Positions 1 through 8,075 of a stretch of 64,000 nucleotides of DNA are shown here, piece by piece. The translations under genes were made by a program, and so were the position numbers. The notes under the pieces are model-generated. The model had not been told where the DNA came from and searched no databases. It was given only the letters and a program-made list of their open reading frames with translations. The DNA is from Pseudomonadota bacterium. Lineage in GTDB: Bacteria > Desulfobacterota > Binatia > Binatales > Binataceae. The DNA lies in assembly GCA_021325025.1 (NCBI GenBank), contig JAJPHZ010000023.1:1-64000 (forward strand). Direction: 5' to 3'. Numbering within the stretch: position 1 is the first letter of the stretch; the number at the start of each line of letters is the position of its first letter.

Positions 1-952
1 GGAAGGGGATAGGGTTAGGTTTCTGACCGAAGGGGCTCTCGAATCCAGAGCGAGTGGTGCGCAGGATCATTGCGCTGGCGCAGACCTAACCCCCGGCCCC
101 TTCCCGATACGGGAAGGGGCGGCAGAAAGTGGTTCCCCTTCCCGTGTCGGGAAGGGGATAGGGGTTAGGTTTCTGACCGAAGGGGGGTCTCGAATCCAAA
201 GCGAGTGGTGCGCAGGATCATTGCGCTGACGCAGAGCTAACCCCCGGCCCCTTCCCGATACGGGAAGGGGAGGCAGAAAGTGGTTCCCCTTCCCGTTCCG
301 GGAAGGGGATAGGGGTTAGGTTTCTGACGAAGGGGGAAAAGCCAGTGGCCGTTCGCAACGTCGTCATCGGACAGAAAATCGACGCCATAAAAATCGAGTC
401 GGCGAAGAATTTGCGTCGCATTATGACCCCCGCCGAGCGTCTTTTATGGCACGCACTTCGTAATAACCGGCTTCACGGATTGCATTTCCGCCGCCAACAA
501 GTGATCGCAGGCTTCGTTGCCGATTTCTACTGTCATGCAGCGTCTCTGGTCGTCGAGGTAGATGGCCCCGTTCACGAGAGACGGGCGCAGGGAGATGTGG
601 AGCGCGACGCCGTTTTGTCCGGCATGGGACTGCGCGTGTTGAGAGTCCGCAATGAAGAGGTGTTCTCCGACCTTACGGGGGTGATGCGCAGGATCATTGC
701 GCTGGCGCGGACCTAACCCCCGGCCCCTTCCCGATACGGGAAGGGGAGGCAGAAACCGGTTCCCCTTGCCGTTCCGGGAAGGGGTCAGGGGTTAGGTTTC
801 TGACCGAAGGGGGGTCTCGAATCTAAAGTGAGTGGTGCGCAGGATCATTGCGCTGACGCAGACCTAACCCCCGGCCCCTTCCCGATACGGGAAGGGGAGG
901 CAGAAAGTGGTTCCCCTTGCCGTTCCGGGAAGGGGTCAGGGGTTAGGTTTCT
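1..952. repeat. Tandem DUF559-associated double-hairpin repeats
   Basis: Four complete 85-bp cores lie at 85-169, 236-320, 712-796 and 863-947, and a fifth core is cut by the window edge (ends at 19). Each core begins CCTAACCCC, ends GGGGTTAGG, and holds two perfect hairpins with 10-bp stems (CCCCTTCCCG-type arms, loops of 3 nt) separated by about 15 nt. Cores 1 to 2 and 3 to 4 are both exactly 151 bp apart. Between cores 2 and 3 the distance is 476 bp because an intact DUF559 gene lies there. The non-core part of each 151-bp unit (36-89, 187-240, 814-867) is a relic of the DUF559 3' end. The repeats look like a mobile or amplified extragenic palindrome family; no transposase is seen. Confidence 0.9.
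345..716 (+). CDS. DUF559 domain endonuclease-like protein
   Basis: A 123-residue protein of the DUF559 family, which is related to very-short-patch-repair (Vsr) and PD-(D/E)XK nucleases. The signature TPAERLLWHALR is at residues 28-39. Candidate catalytic residues are D60 (in FVADF) and E71 and D73 (in VVEVDG). The family usually starts just before the TPAE motif, so the chosen GTG start gives a slightly long N-terminus; no ATG fits better. The stop codon TAA at 714-716 lies inside a palindromic repeat core, and truncated copies of the last 17 or so codons occur three times in the flanks. Its biological role is unproven; mobility or repair-type nicking at the repeats is inference only. Confidence 0.85.
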   Translation: MAVRNVVIGQKIDAIKIESAKNLRRIMTPAERLLWHALRNNRLHGLHFRRQQVIAGFVADFYCHAASLVVEVDGPVHERRAQGDVERDAVLSGMGLRVLRVRNEEVFSDLTGVMRRIIALART

Positions 953-1809
953 CGCGCCCTTGCGATTACCGCGCGCGAGGTGTCGTGGGCGCGGCGGGCG
1001 GCTTCTTGCACCGGCAGGCTTTGTTGCTCCGGCGACAGGATTTCCACCGAGAGCGGGGCCTGGACTCCGATTTCGTCCAGCAGGCGGATGAAGCCGACCA
1101 GGTCGAAACTGCCCTCGCCCGGCAGGCGGCGGCGCAGCGTGGTGTCCTCGTACAGCGTGCCGACCATCTCGCGGTCGGCGTCGTCGAACTGGACGGCGAC
1201 GATGCGATGGGCCGGGATGGCGCGCAGATGGGCGGGATTGGCCGCGCCGCGAAAGTAGTGCCAGCTATCGACCAGCACGCCGCCGTTGTCACCCGCCCAC
1301 CGCGCGATATCCCAGGCCGCGGCCGCGTCGCGGGTCTGGGAGCCGGGGAAGAACTCGATGCCGACCAGCAGGTCGTGCTCGTCGGCGCGCTCGCACAAAG
1401 CGGCAAAGCTCTCGGCAACGGCGTGCGGGTCGGGATGCTCGCCGTGGGCGACCGCGGCGATACTCAGATGGCGCGCGCCCAGCGCGGCCGCGGCTTCATA
1501 CATGCGCTGCTCGGCGGCGCGCGAGTTGCGTCCGCGCTCGCCGTCGCACCACCAATCGGTGAGCCATTCGATCTCTGCGACCACGATGCCGTGATCGTCC
1601 GCGATGCGGCGCATCTGCGCCGCCGTCAATCCATCCTCCCAATGGCCGGTGAAAAAGCCGAGCCCTTCAAAGCCGGCTGCGGCCGCGGCGGCCACGCGTT
1701 GGGCGAAGGAAAAGCGCGGCGGCGCCGGTGCCGGGGTTCCGGTCAGGGTGAAGTGGCTGGCGATCAGATCGTTTGGGCCCAGTTGTTTTTGCGTCGCACT
1801 CTTAGCCAT
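943..1809 (-). CDS. Sugar phosphate isomerase/epimerase-like TIM barrel protein
   Basis: This 288-residue protein resembles the xylose isomerase-like TIM barrel (AP endonuclease family 2) group, whose members isomerise or epimerise sugars, inositols or keto acids with a divalent metal. Likely metal ligands are E152 (in VGIEFF), D181 and H184 (in LVDSWH), and E256 (in SVEIL). The ATG is preceded by GGAG at good spacing. It lies 100 bp downstream of the PhyH gene on the same strand and may share its transcript. Its TAA stop codon and last codons fall inside the palindromic repeat core at 863-947, so the repeat appears to have set the C-terminus. The substrate cannot be read from the sequence. 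Confidence 0.85.
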   Translation of the reverse strand: MAKSATQKQLGPNDLIASHFTLTGTPAPAPPRFSFAQRVAAAAAAGFEGLGFFTGHWEDGLTAAQMRRIADDHGIVVAEIEWLTDWWCDGERGRNSRAAEQRMYEAAAALGARHLSIAAVAHGEHPDPHAVAESFAALCERADEHDLLVGIEFFPGSQTRDAAAAWDIARWAGDNGGVLVDSWHYFRGAANPAHLRAIPAHRIVAVQFDDADREMVGTLYEDTTLRRRLPGEGSFDLVGFIRLLDEIGVQAPLSVEILSPEQQSLPVQEAARRAHDTSRAVIARARET

Positions 1810-1909
1810 CGGATTGCTCCGAACTTCGATCGATCAAGCTGTTTCTCTCTGCGCGCTGGCTTCCGTGCCCGTTCTTGTCCATGGCCCGCTGCTCAGGCAT
1901 CCAAGTGCT

Positions 1910-2698
1910 TCACGCCACGAGCGCGAAGCGTTCGTGATCAAGCGGCGCGAAGGGCTTTAGGCCCAGTCCGTCGGTGGAAGGATAAGGCAGGCCGGTGTAG
2001 CGGGTATCTGCCGGAAAGTAGACAAACGATACGCGCCGATAGGGACGATCGCTCCGGTTAAGTCCGCTGGCGTGGAAGATCAGGCCGTCGTGGATCACCG
2101 CCTCGCCGGCGCGCTGCGTCTGGCAGATGACCTCGCCAACCACTTCGCGGTCGTCCTCGCGCAGCAGTTCCATGAATTCCTCGCGCGGCCGCACCGGGTT
2201 GTCGCGCGAGCGGGCCGGATCGTACACCGCGCGGCAGCCCAAGGGGCCCAGGCGATGAGAACGGGGCAGGAACTGGTTGACGCCCATTTCGGGGGTGACG
2301 TCCTCCAGCGCCACGATTACGGTCAGCAGGCCACGGCGGTCCATTGGATAATTGGGCAGGTCCTGATGGACGCTGGTGCCGGCAAAGCCCGGATACAACG
2401 CCTCATAGGCGTCCAGCCAAATGCGCATGTGTGCGGCGCCCGACAGCATCCGCGCCATCTCTCCCACGCGCGGCGCGCGCGCGACAGCGTCGATTTCCGG
2501 GACTTTGAAACGCAGGTCGCTGTCGCCGATACGCGTCGCACCCGGCGGACGGGGCGTGCTGCGCTCGACTTCGGCGCAGGCGTTTTTCAGCCGCTCCCAC
2601 AGCGCTGGACCTATGACCCCGACGAAGTCGACTTTGACAACCCCTTCGGTGCGGAAGCGGCGAATTTGCTCGGCGGAAACCGGCGCGGTGTCGGACAC
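1910..2698 (-). CDS. Phytanoyl-CoA dioxygenase (PhyH) family protein
   Basis: A 262-residue Fe(II)/2-oxoglutarate oxygenase of the PhyH family. The metal triad is visible as H111 and D113 (in SVHQDLPN) and distal H209 (in IFHASGLN), with R221/R222 placed to bind 2-oxoglutarate. Start is a GTG with a strong AAGGAGG ribosome site five bases upstream. PhyH-family enzymes hydroxylate very different small molecules, so no substrate is claimed. It is divergent from the MoxR/vWA operon (138 bp apart) and probably co-transcribed with the downstream isomerase-like gene. Confidence 0.9.
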   Translation of the reverse strand: MSDTAPVSAEQIRRFRTEGVVKVDFVGVIGPALWERLKNACAEVERSTPRPPGATRIGDSDLRFKVPEIDAVARAPRVGEMARMLSGAAHMRIWLDAYEALYPGFAGTSVHQDLPNYPMDRRGLLTVIVALEDVTPEMGVNQFLPRSHRLGPLGCRAVYDPARSRDNPVRPREEFMELLREDDREVVGEVICQTQRAGEAVIHDGLIFHASGLNRSDRPYRRVSFVYFPADTRYTGLPYPSTDGLGLKPFAPLDHERFALVA

Positions 2699-2836
2699 GA
2701 TGGCCTCCTTGTGAGGAATTCATCTGCACCGTACCGTAATACAGGGGCCTGCCCGCGGGCAAATTGCGCCAGTCACACAAGTTGCGCGGTATGGCCTGCT
2801 GAACTATGCTGAAGGTTCGCCCTTGCGTGAGCGCCG

Positions 2837-4225
2837 ATGGCATCTCCTTTACAACGTCGGTTGAAAAATCGCGATGACGGGTTGGGCCGCATTGCCGCCC
2901 AACTCAGCCGGGTCAAGCACCGCCTCAATCTGCTGGCGCTCCAGCAATTGGCGTTCTCCGTACTGGGTTTGATTATCGGCACCGGTGGAGTGCTGGTGAT
3001 CGCCGCCTTTTTCCTGAGCGCCACGCATTTCCTGGTCCTCGGCCTGCTGCTTGCTGCGGGTTTGGTGATGGGATTGCCGATCGCGGTCGTGCGCGCAGTT
3101 AGGCGCTTTGCTGCTTTCGAGCGCGCGGCCGCGATTGCCGATCAGCGTGCCGAACTCAACTGCCGTTTGGGCACACTGCTCGCCATCGAGCCGGCGGAGG
3201 GCAAGTCTCCGCTGTGGCCGTTTCTAGTCGAGGACACCGTTTCGCGGCTGGATGAGTTCGGCCCCGACCGCATCGAGCGCCATCGCATTTCCCGCGCCGC
3301 TTATGGCTTTGCCGCGGCCTGTCTGGTCGCTTCGCTGGCCGGGCTGATGACCTATTCAGCGCGCCGCCATCAGGAGGCGTTGCGCAAGGTGCTCAAGAGC
3401 CTGACCTTTGAAGTCGATCCTTCTGAAATCGCGCCGTCCGACAATCCCTCGGGTGAGGGCGCCCAGCTTGAGGGTGACCCCGACACGCTGCGCAATCTGG
3501 CCGAGCGGCTGGAGGCGGCGAATCAGAACCATCAGGGCGCGGGCCACCACTCGCTCAGACAGTTGAGCCGCAAGGCGCAAAATCTAGCTTCCAATCTTCA
3601 GGACCGGCTGACCGGCCGCGACCTGCGCGACACCCCGGAGAAGGTGAAACTGCGCCTGGCGCAGGCGTTGGGCGACAAGCCACCGTCGCCACCGGATGAA
3701 GGCGGTTCCGCCGGGGACATGGCCAACACGCCGCAACACGAAGGCCAGCAATCGGGCGGCGGCGCCGGCAGCGCGCCGCGCCATCAAGCCGCTCCATCGA
3801 CGCAGGAATTGGCCGACAACGACAACTCCGCCTCTGGCCCCGAAAGCGGCGCGAAGCCCCCCGACTCACCCTCCGCCAAAAGCTTCAACCCGGGCGGTCC
3901 TCAAGGACCCGGCACGGGCGATACGGCGGCGCCGGGCACGCAGGCGGGTTCCAGTGAAGAAGCCAGCGGGCAGAGCGCGGGCAACGGCAGCGACCCCGAA
4001 CATCTGATGGGCCCGCCCGACGCGCCTTCGCACAAAAGCGAGAATTTCGAAATCATGATTGATGCGCGCCTGTCCGATCGCTCTCCGATCGCCAGTGCGC
4101 AGCCCTACGTTCCCCCCAAGGTGAAGACGTCCTTGAATACCTATCAGCATCCCGACGAGCCGCTGGATCGGGGCACCGTTCCAGCCGCCGACCGCGAGGC
4201 TGTCAGACGCGTGTTTGAACGATGA
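2837..4225 (+). CDS. Membrane protein of a MoxR/vWA operon
   Basis: A 462-residue protein of unknown function. Two strong transmembrane segments lie near residues 38-60 and 64-85, and a third near 150-172. A basic amphipathic stretch follows, then from about residue 280 a long low-complexity tail rich in Gly, Pro, Ser and Gln, and finally a conserved-looking C-terminus. The gene starts the operon and its TGA overlaps the ATG of the MoxR gene (ATGA), so translation is probably coupled. Similar acidic or low-complexity membrane proteins often lead MoxR-DUF58-vWA operons. It probably acts with the vWA proteins at the inner membrane, but this is inferred from position alone. Confidence 0.8.
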   Translation: MASPLQRRLKNRDDGLGRIAAQLSRVKHRLNLLALQQLAFSVLGLIIGTGGVLVIAAFFLSATHFLVLGLLLAAGLVMGLPIAVVRAVRRFAAFERAAAIADQRAELNCRLGTLLAIEPAEGKSPLWPFLVEDTVSRLDEFGPDRIERHRISRAAYGFAAACLVASLAGLMTYSARRHQEALRKVLKSLTFEVDPSEIAPSDNPSGEGAQLEGDPDTLRNLAERLEAANQNHQGAGHHSLRQLSRKAQNLASNLQDRLTGRDLRDTPEKVKLRLAQALGDKPPSPPDEGGSAGDMANTPQHEGQQSGGGAGSAPRHQAAPSTQELADNDNSASGPESGAKPPDSPSAKSFNPGGPQGPGTGDTAAPGTQAGSSEEASGQSAGNGSDPEHLMGPPDAPSHKSENFEIMIDARLSDRSPIASAQPYVPPKVKTSLNTYQHPDEPLDRGTVPAADREAVRRVFER

Positions 4226-5283
4226 GCAGCGCCCCAAACCAAATGCCAACCCTCAACGAATTGCCAACCGTCGCCGATTTTGCCCGCGCCTTCCGCCGCA
4301 TCCAGGGCGAAATCCACAAAGTCATCGTCGGCCATGAGCGGGCCGTCGAAGAGCTGCTGATTGCGCTGTTCGCCGGCGGTCACGTACTGATCGAAGGCGT
4401 CCCCGGCACCGGCAAGACGATGCTGGTCAAGGCGCTCGGACAGGCCCTCAACCTCAGTTTCAGCCGCATCCAGTTCACCGTGGACCTGATGCCCGCCGAC
4501 ATCACCGGCACCCGCGTGATCGTGTCGGGCGAGGACGGGCGGCGCGAGTTCCGCTTCTCGCCCGGGCCGATTTTCTGCCACATCCTGCTGGCCGACGAAA
4601 TCAATCGGGCCACGCCCAAGACTCAGTCGGCACTGCTCGAAGCGATGGCGGAGTTGCAGGTCACCGTCTCGGGCACAACCTATCCGCTGCAGCCGCCGTT
4701 TTTCGTCATGGCGACGCTCAATCCGATCGAGATGGAAGGGACTTATCCGCTGCCCGAAGCGCAGTTGGACCGCTTCTTTTTCAAGGTCAGGCTGAATTAT
4801 CCCGAGGAATCGGAGCTGGTCAAAATCATCTCCACCACCACCGGGCCCGAACTGCACAAGATCGAACCGGTCTTCGAGGCCGGCGAAGCGGCCGGCCGCA
4901 TCGAGGCGCTCAAACGCCTGGTACGCGAAGTGATTGTCGCACCCGACATCGAGCAGTACGCGGCGCGTCTGACGCGCGCCACGGTGCCCGAGAAATCCAA
5001 GTTCATCCTTAACAAGGAGGGGCTGGCGCGCGACGAGGCGATCAACCGCTACGTCAGCTTCGGCTCCAGTCCGCGCGGCGGACAGGCGCTGATGCTGGGG
5101 GCGAAAGTGTGCGCGCTGCTCGACGGCCGCGCCAACGTTTCCTACGAGGATATCGAACGCGTCGCCTATCCCTCGCTGGGTCATCGGCTGACGCTCAACT
5201 ACGCCGCCGAGGCCGACGGTATCGACCCGGCTCATCTGGTGCAAAAGGTCCTCAAATCGGTCCGCGAATTGCGCGGCCATTGA
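4222..5283 (+). CDS. MoxR family AAA+ ATPase
   Basis: A 353-residue MoxR-type AAA+ ATPase, a chaperone-like class that works with vWA proteins to mature or insert metal cofactors or assemble membrane complexes. Walker A is GVPGTGKT at residues 59-66 and Walker B is LLADEIN near 123-129. The sensor and lid region follows, including SFGSSPRGGQAL, a typical MoxR motif near residue 275. The length is normal for the family. It overlaps the upstream membrane protein by 4 bp and precedes the DUF58 gene by 15 bp, the usual partner order. Confidence 0.97.
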   Translation: MSSAPNQMPTLNELPTVADFARAFRRIQGEIHKVIVGHERAVEELLIALFAGGHVLIEGVPGTGKTMLVKALGQALNLSFSRIQFTVDLMPADITGTRVIVSGEDGRREFRFSPGPIFCHILLADEINRATPKTQSALLEAMAELQVTVSGTTYPLQPPFFVMATLNPIEMEGTYPLPEAQLDRFFFKVRLNYPEESELVKIISTTTGPELHKIEPVFEAGEAAGRIEALKRLVREVIVAPDIEQYAARLTRATVPEKSKFILNKEGLARDEAINRYVSFGSSPRGGQALMLGAKVCALLDGRANVSYEDIERVAYPSLGHRLTLNYAAEADGIDPAHLVQKVLKSVRELRGH

Positions 5284-5298
5284 GCGGGTCGGCTCAAG

Positions 5299-6201
5299 AT
5301 GTTGGCGCGCGCCTTTGAACCGGCTTTTCTGCAGCGCCTGGACAACCTGGTGCTGGGCATCAAGCGCGCCCGCACCGTGCGTTTGGGCCGGCGCGCCCTG
5401 GGCCGGGTTCAGGGCTCGGGCATCGAACTGGAGAACTTCAAGGATTATTGCGAAGGCGACGACCTGCGCTTTTTGGACTGGAACGCGATGGCGCGCCTTG
5501 ACACCTTGTATACGAAATCCTACCGCGTGGAGCGGGAAACCGAGGTCAGTATCCTGATCGACGCCAGCGCCTCGATGGGTCTGCCGGTCAGGGACGACAA
5601 GTTCGGCCTGGCGCGCGTGCTGGGCGCCACGCTGGCCTACGTCGCGCTGGGTGAGAACGATCCGGTGCGGCTGATCAGTTTCGGCGGTCCGCGCGGCCAG
5701 CTTGCCTACCGCGCCACCGAGTTTTTGCGCCGGCGCGAGTCCTACGCGTCGTTCAAGCCGATGCTGACCGAGATCAAGTGCGCCGGTCCCACCGAAATGC
5801 CGCATGCCGTCGAGCAGTTCCTCAATCAGCGGCGTCCGCCGGGCGTGGCGATCGTGATTTCCGACTTCCTGGTTCCGTCGTCGTTGTACAAGACCGCCTT
5901 TTCGCATTTGCTGGCCGCCCGCTATGAAGTCAAGGCGATCCAGGTCCTGGGCAGCCGCGAGGCGGCGGGCAGTCTCGGTCCCGGCGCTTACCGCCTGCGC
6001 GATTGCGAAACCGGCGAGCTGCGGGAGGTGACGATCACGCCGACGGTGGCCGAAGCCTGCCGGCGGCGGCTGGACAATCTGCGCGAAGAGCTGCAATTGC
6101 ATTGTGCCGGCCACGGTATCACGTATGCCGCCGCTGTCGGGGCGCAAAACCTGGACGACTTTATCGTGCGCGAACTGCCGCGCCTGGGTCTGGTGAGGTA
6201 A
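5299..6201 (+). CDS. DUF58 domain-containing protein (vWA-like)
   Basis: A 300-residue DUF58 protein. The hallmark GSGIELENFKDYCEGDDLR-type segment is near residues 40-58, followed by the WNAMARLDTLYTKSY core. A vWA-like fold contains a full MIDAS motif DASAS (near residues 91-95), so metal-dependent ligand binding is possible. DUF58 proteins are nearly always coded beside MoxR ATPases and are thought to be the vWA partner. The next gene starts three bases after its stop with the ribosome site inside this gene, so the two are probably translationally coupled. Confidence 0.95.
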   Translation: MLARAFEPAFLQRLDNLVLGIKRARTVRLGRRALGRVQGSGIELENFKDYCEGDDLRFLDWNAMARLDTLYTKSYRVERETEVSILIDASASMGLPVRDDKFGLARVLGATLAYVALGENDPVRLISFGGPRGQLAYRATEFLRRRESYASFKPMLTEIKCAGPTEMPHAVEQFLNQRRPPGVAIVISDFLVPSSLYKTAFSHLLAARYEVKAIQVLGSREAAGSLGPGAYRLRDCETGELREVTITPTVAEACRRRLDNLREELQLHCAGHGITYAAAVGAQNLDDFIVRELPRLGLVR

Positions 6202-6203
6202 CG

Positions 6204-8075
6204 GTGGGCTTCCTCAATCCCCTGCTGCTGATCTCCGCGCTGAGCGTCGGCGTGCTGATCCTCATCTACCTCAGCGCCCGCTCGCGCTCGACCGTGGAAG
6301 TATCGAGCCTGCTGCTGTTCGAGGAAGCGCAAATCGCGGTCTCCAAGGCCAGGTTCCTCAAGCTCGACCTGCTGTTCTGGCTGGAGACCTCGGCGCTGGC
6401 CGCGCTCAGCCTGGGGCTGGCCGGGTTGTATCTGAAAATGGCGCCGGCGCCCACCGGCCATCGCCGCCACGCGCTGGTATTCGATGTAGCCGCCGGGATG
6501 GGCGCGCACGAAGGCAGCCGCACCCGGCTGGACGAAGCCAAAGCCCAGGCGCTTGGGATGGTTGGGTCGGCGCCGCCCGGTGAGCGCTTCGCGGTGGTTT
6601 CGTTTGCCGCGCAGGCCGAAGTCCAACGCTATTTCACCGCCGACCTTGGCGCGGTACGCGCCGCGATCAAGGCGCTGCGCCCTTTCGATGTCGCGACGGC
6701 GCCCGCAGCCTTGGCGGCCGCGCTGATGCGGGTGCGCGATGCCGACCGGATTGACCTGTTCGCATCGCGGCTGCCGCCGGGGGCCGGCGCGCTGGACAAG
6801 CTGGACTCCGCCCGCCTGCATTTCCATCGGATTGGCACCGCGCAGGACAACGCCGCGATCACCGGGTTGGATCCTGGAATCCCGCGCGTGTCGCCGGGCC
6901 ATTGCGCGGTGCGCAACCTGTCACCGCATCCGGTCCTGGCCAATGTCGAAATCAGTCTTAACGGCCGCGGTATTGACCGCGTCGCGATGATTCTGGAGCC
7001 GCACGCACAGGGCAACCTCAAGTTTGGGCCACTGCCCACCGGCGGCGTGGTACAGGCGCTGATCGGCACCCCCGACGCTCTGCTGGCCGACAATTTGCGC
7101 TACGCCTATGCTGGCGGCAGCCGCTCGCTCAAGGGCCTGGTGATTTCGCCCGACCCGGCAGTGCGCGAGGATTTGGCGCGCGTGCTGCGCGCCGTCGATC
7201 CGGGCAGTATCGTCGTGGCGGGCAGCGCGGATCAGATGACGCCCGCGGCGGTGGCCAAGGCGTTGGGCGGCGCCGGACAACCTGACATCGCGATCGTTCA
7301 CGATTCCGTGGCCGACGCGATTTCAGCGAGCGCCAAGCTGTTCATCTTTTCTCCCCCGGGTGGCCAATTTCCGGTCAAGGCGACGCTGCCCGCAAGTCAG
7401 ATGGACGACCGCACTGATTTGGGTCCGCTGACGCGCCCGTTGCTGCTCGGCCCCACCCGCAGCCTCAGCCTGCCGGAATGGATGGACCCGGTGGCGCACG
7501 GCACCGCGCCCCATCAATCGGGCCTGCTGACGCTGGCTGCCGCCGGTATCAGTGCCCACGGGCCCGAAGCGGTCATCGCGTTCGACATCCGCGGCCATCG
7601 CTTGTTGGATCCTGACATGCTCGACACGCTGGTGCTGACCATCGATCTGGTCAAGATGCTGACCGGTCCGCGCGACGTGCATGTCGTGTCCACCGGCGCC
7701 TACGTCACGATTCCGGCCGGCGCGCCGGCCAGAGTGATTGCGCCCGACGGCTCGGTGTTGCAGGTCGCGCCCGGTTACGGCGGCCTGATCCGATTTCGTC
7801 CGCTTTACGCAGGCCGCTACCAGGTTTCGATCGGGCCGCGCCACGAGACAATCTACGCAAACTACTTCGACGCCGCCGAATCGGAGTTATCCGTCAGCAG
7901 CACGGCCGAGAGCGGCACGCCGCTGTCCCAGGTGATCGATCTGGACTCCGGCGTGCGGGCGCGGCGCATCCAGCCGCTGACGGCCGCGCTGGTGATGTTG
8001 GCGATGGCGGCTTTGCTGGTCGAATCCGCCGTGCTGCTAAGGCGCGCGCTCAGAGGAGGGGCATCGCTTGTTTGA
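6204..8075 (+). CDS. BatA-type membrane protein with degenerate vWA domain
   Basis: The reading frame is open further upstream inside the DUF58 gene, but GTG at 6204 is chosen. It has GAGG just before it and yields the typical BatA N-terminus (GFLNPLLLISAL) with two membrane segments in the first 80 residues, for 623 residues in all. A vWA-like domain follows, but its MIDAS position reads FDVAAGM, without the serines of DxSxS, so metal binding is doubtful. A last transmembrane helix is near the C-terminus (ALVMLAMAALLVESAVLL). Family members, named after Bacteroides aerotolerance proteins, are inner-membrane partners of MoxR systems. Confidence 0.85.
   Translation: MGFLNPLLLISALSVGVLILIYLSARSRSTVEVSSLLLFEEAQIAVSKARFLKLDLLFWLETSALAALSLGLAGLYLKMAPAPTGHRRHALVFDVAAGMGAHEGSRTRLDEAKAQALGMVGSAPPGERFAVVSFAAQAEVQRYFTADLGAVRAAIKALRPFDVATAPAALAAALMRVRDADRIDLFASRLPPGAGALDKLDSARLHFHRIGTAQDNAAITGLDPGIPRVSPGHCAVRNLSPHPVLANVEISLNGRGIDRVAMILEPHAQGNLKFGPLPTGGVVQALIGTPDALLADNLRYAYAGGSRSLKGLVISPDPAVREDLARVLRAVDPGSIVVAGSADQMTPAAVAKALGGAGQPDIAIVHDSVADAISASAKLFIFSPPGGQFPVKATLPASQMDDRTDLGPLTRPLLLGPTRSLSLPEWMDPVAHGTAPHQSGLLTLAAAGISAHGPEAVIAFDIRGHRLLDPDMLDTLVLTIDLVKMLTGPRDVHVVSTGAYVTIPAGAPARVIAPDGSVLQVAPGYGGLIRFRPLYAGRYQVSIGPRHETIYANYFDAAESELSVSSTAESGTPLSQVIDLDSGVRARRIQPLTAALVMLAMAALLVESAVLLRRALRGGASLV

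Noticed and set aside
1..952. CRISPR array
   Set aside because: The period is 151 bp, the units are alike throughout including the parts between cores, and the intervals are DUF559 relics, not unique spacers. No cas gene is present.
907..2061. Long plus-strand open frame (384 codons)
   Set aside because: It lies opposite the isomerase-like and PhyH genes, which have domains, ribosome sites and catalytic residues. The frame is a GC-rich antisense shadow.
4144..6147. Long minus-strand open frame (667 codons)
   Set aside because: Antisense of the MoxR and DUF58 genes; low-complexity His/Arg/Gln-rich translation without any domain.
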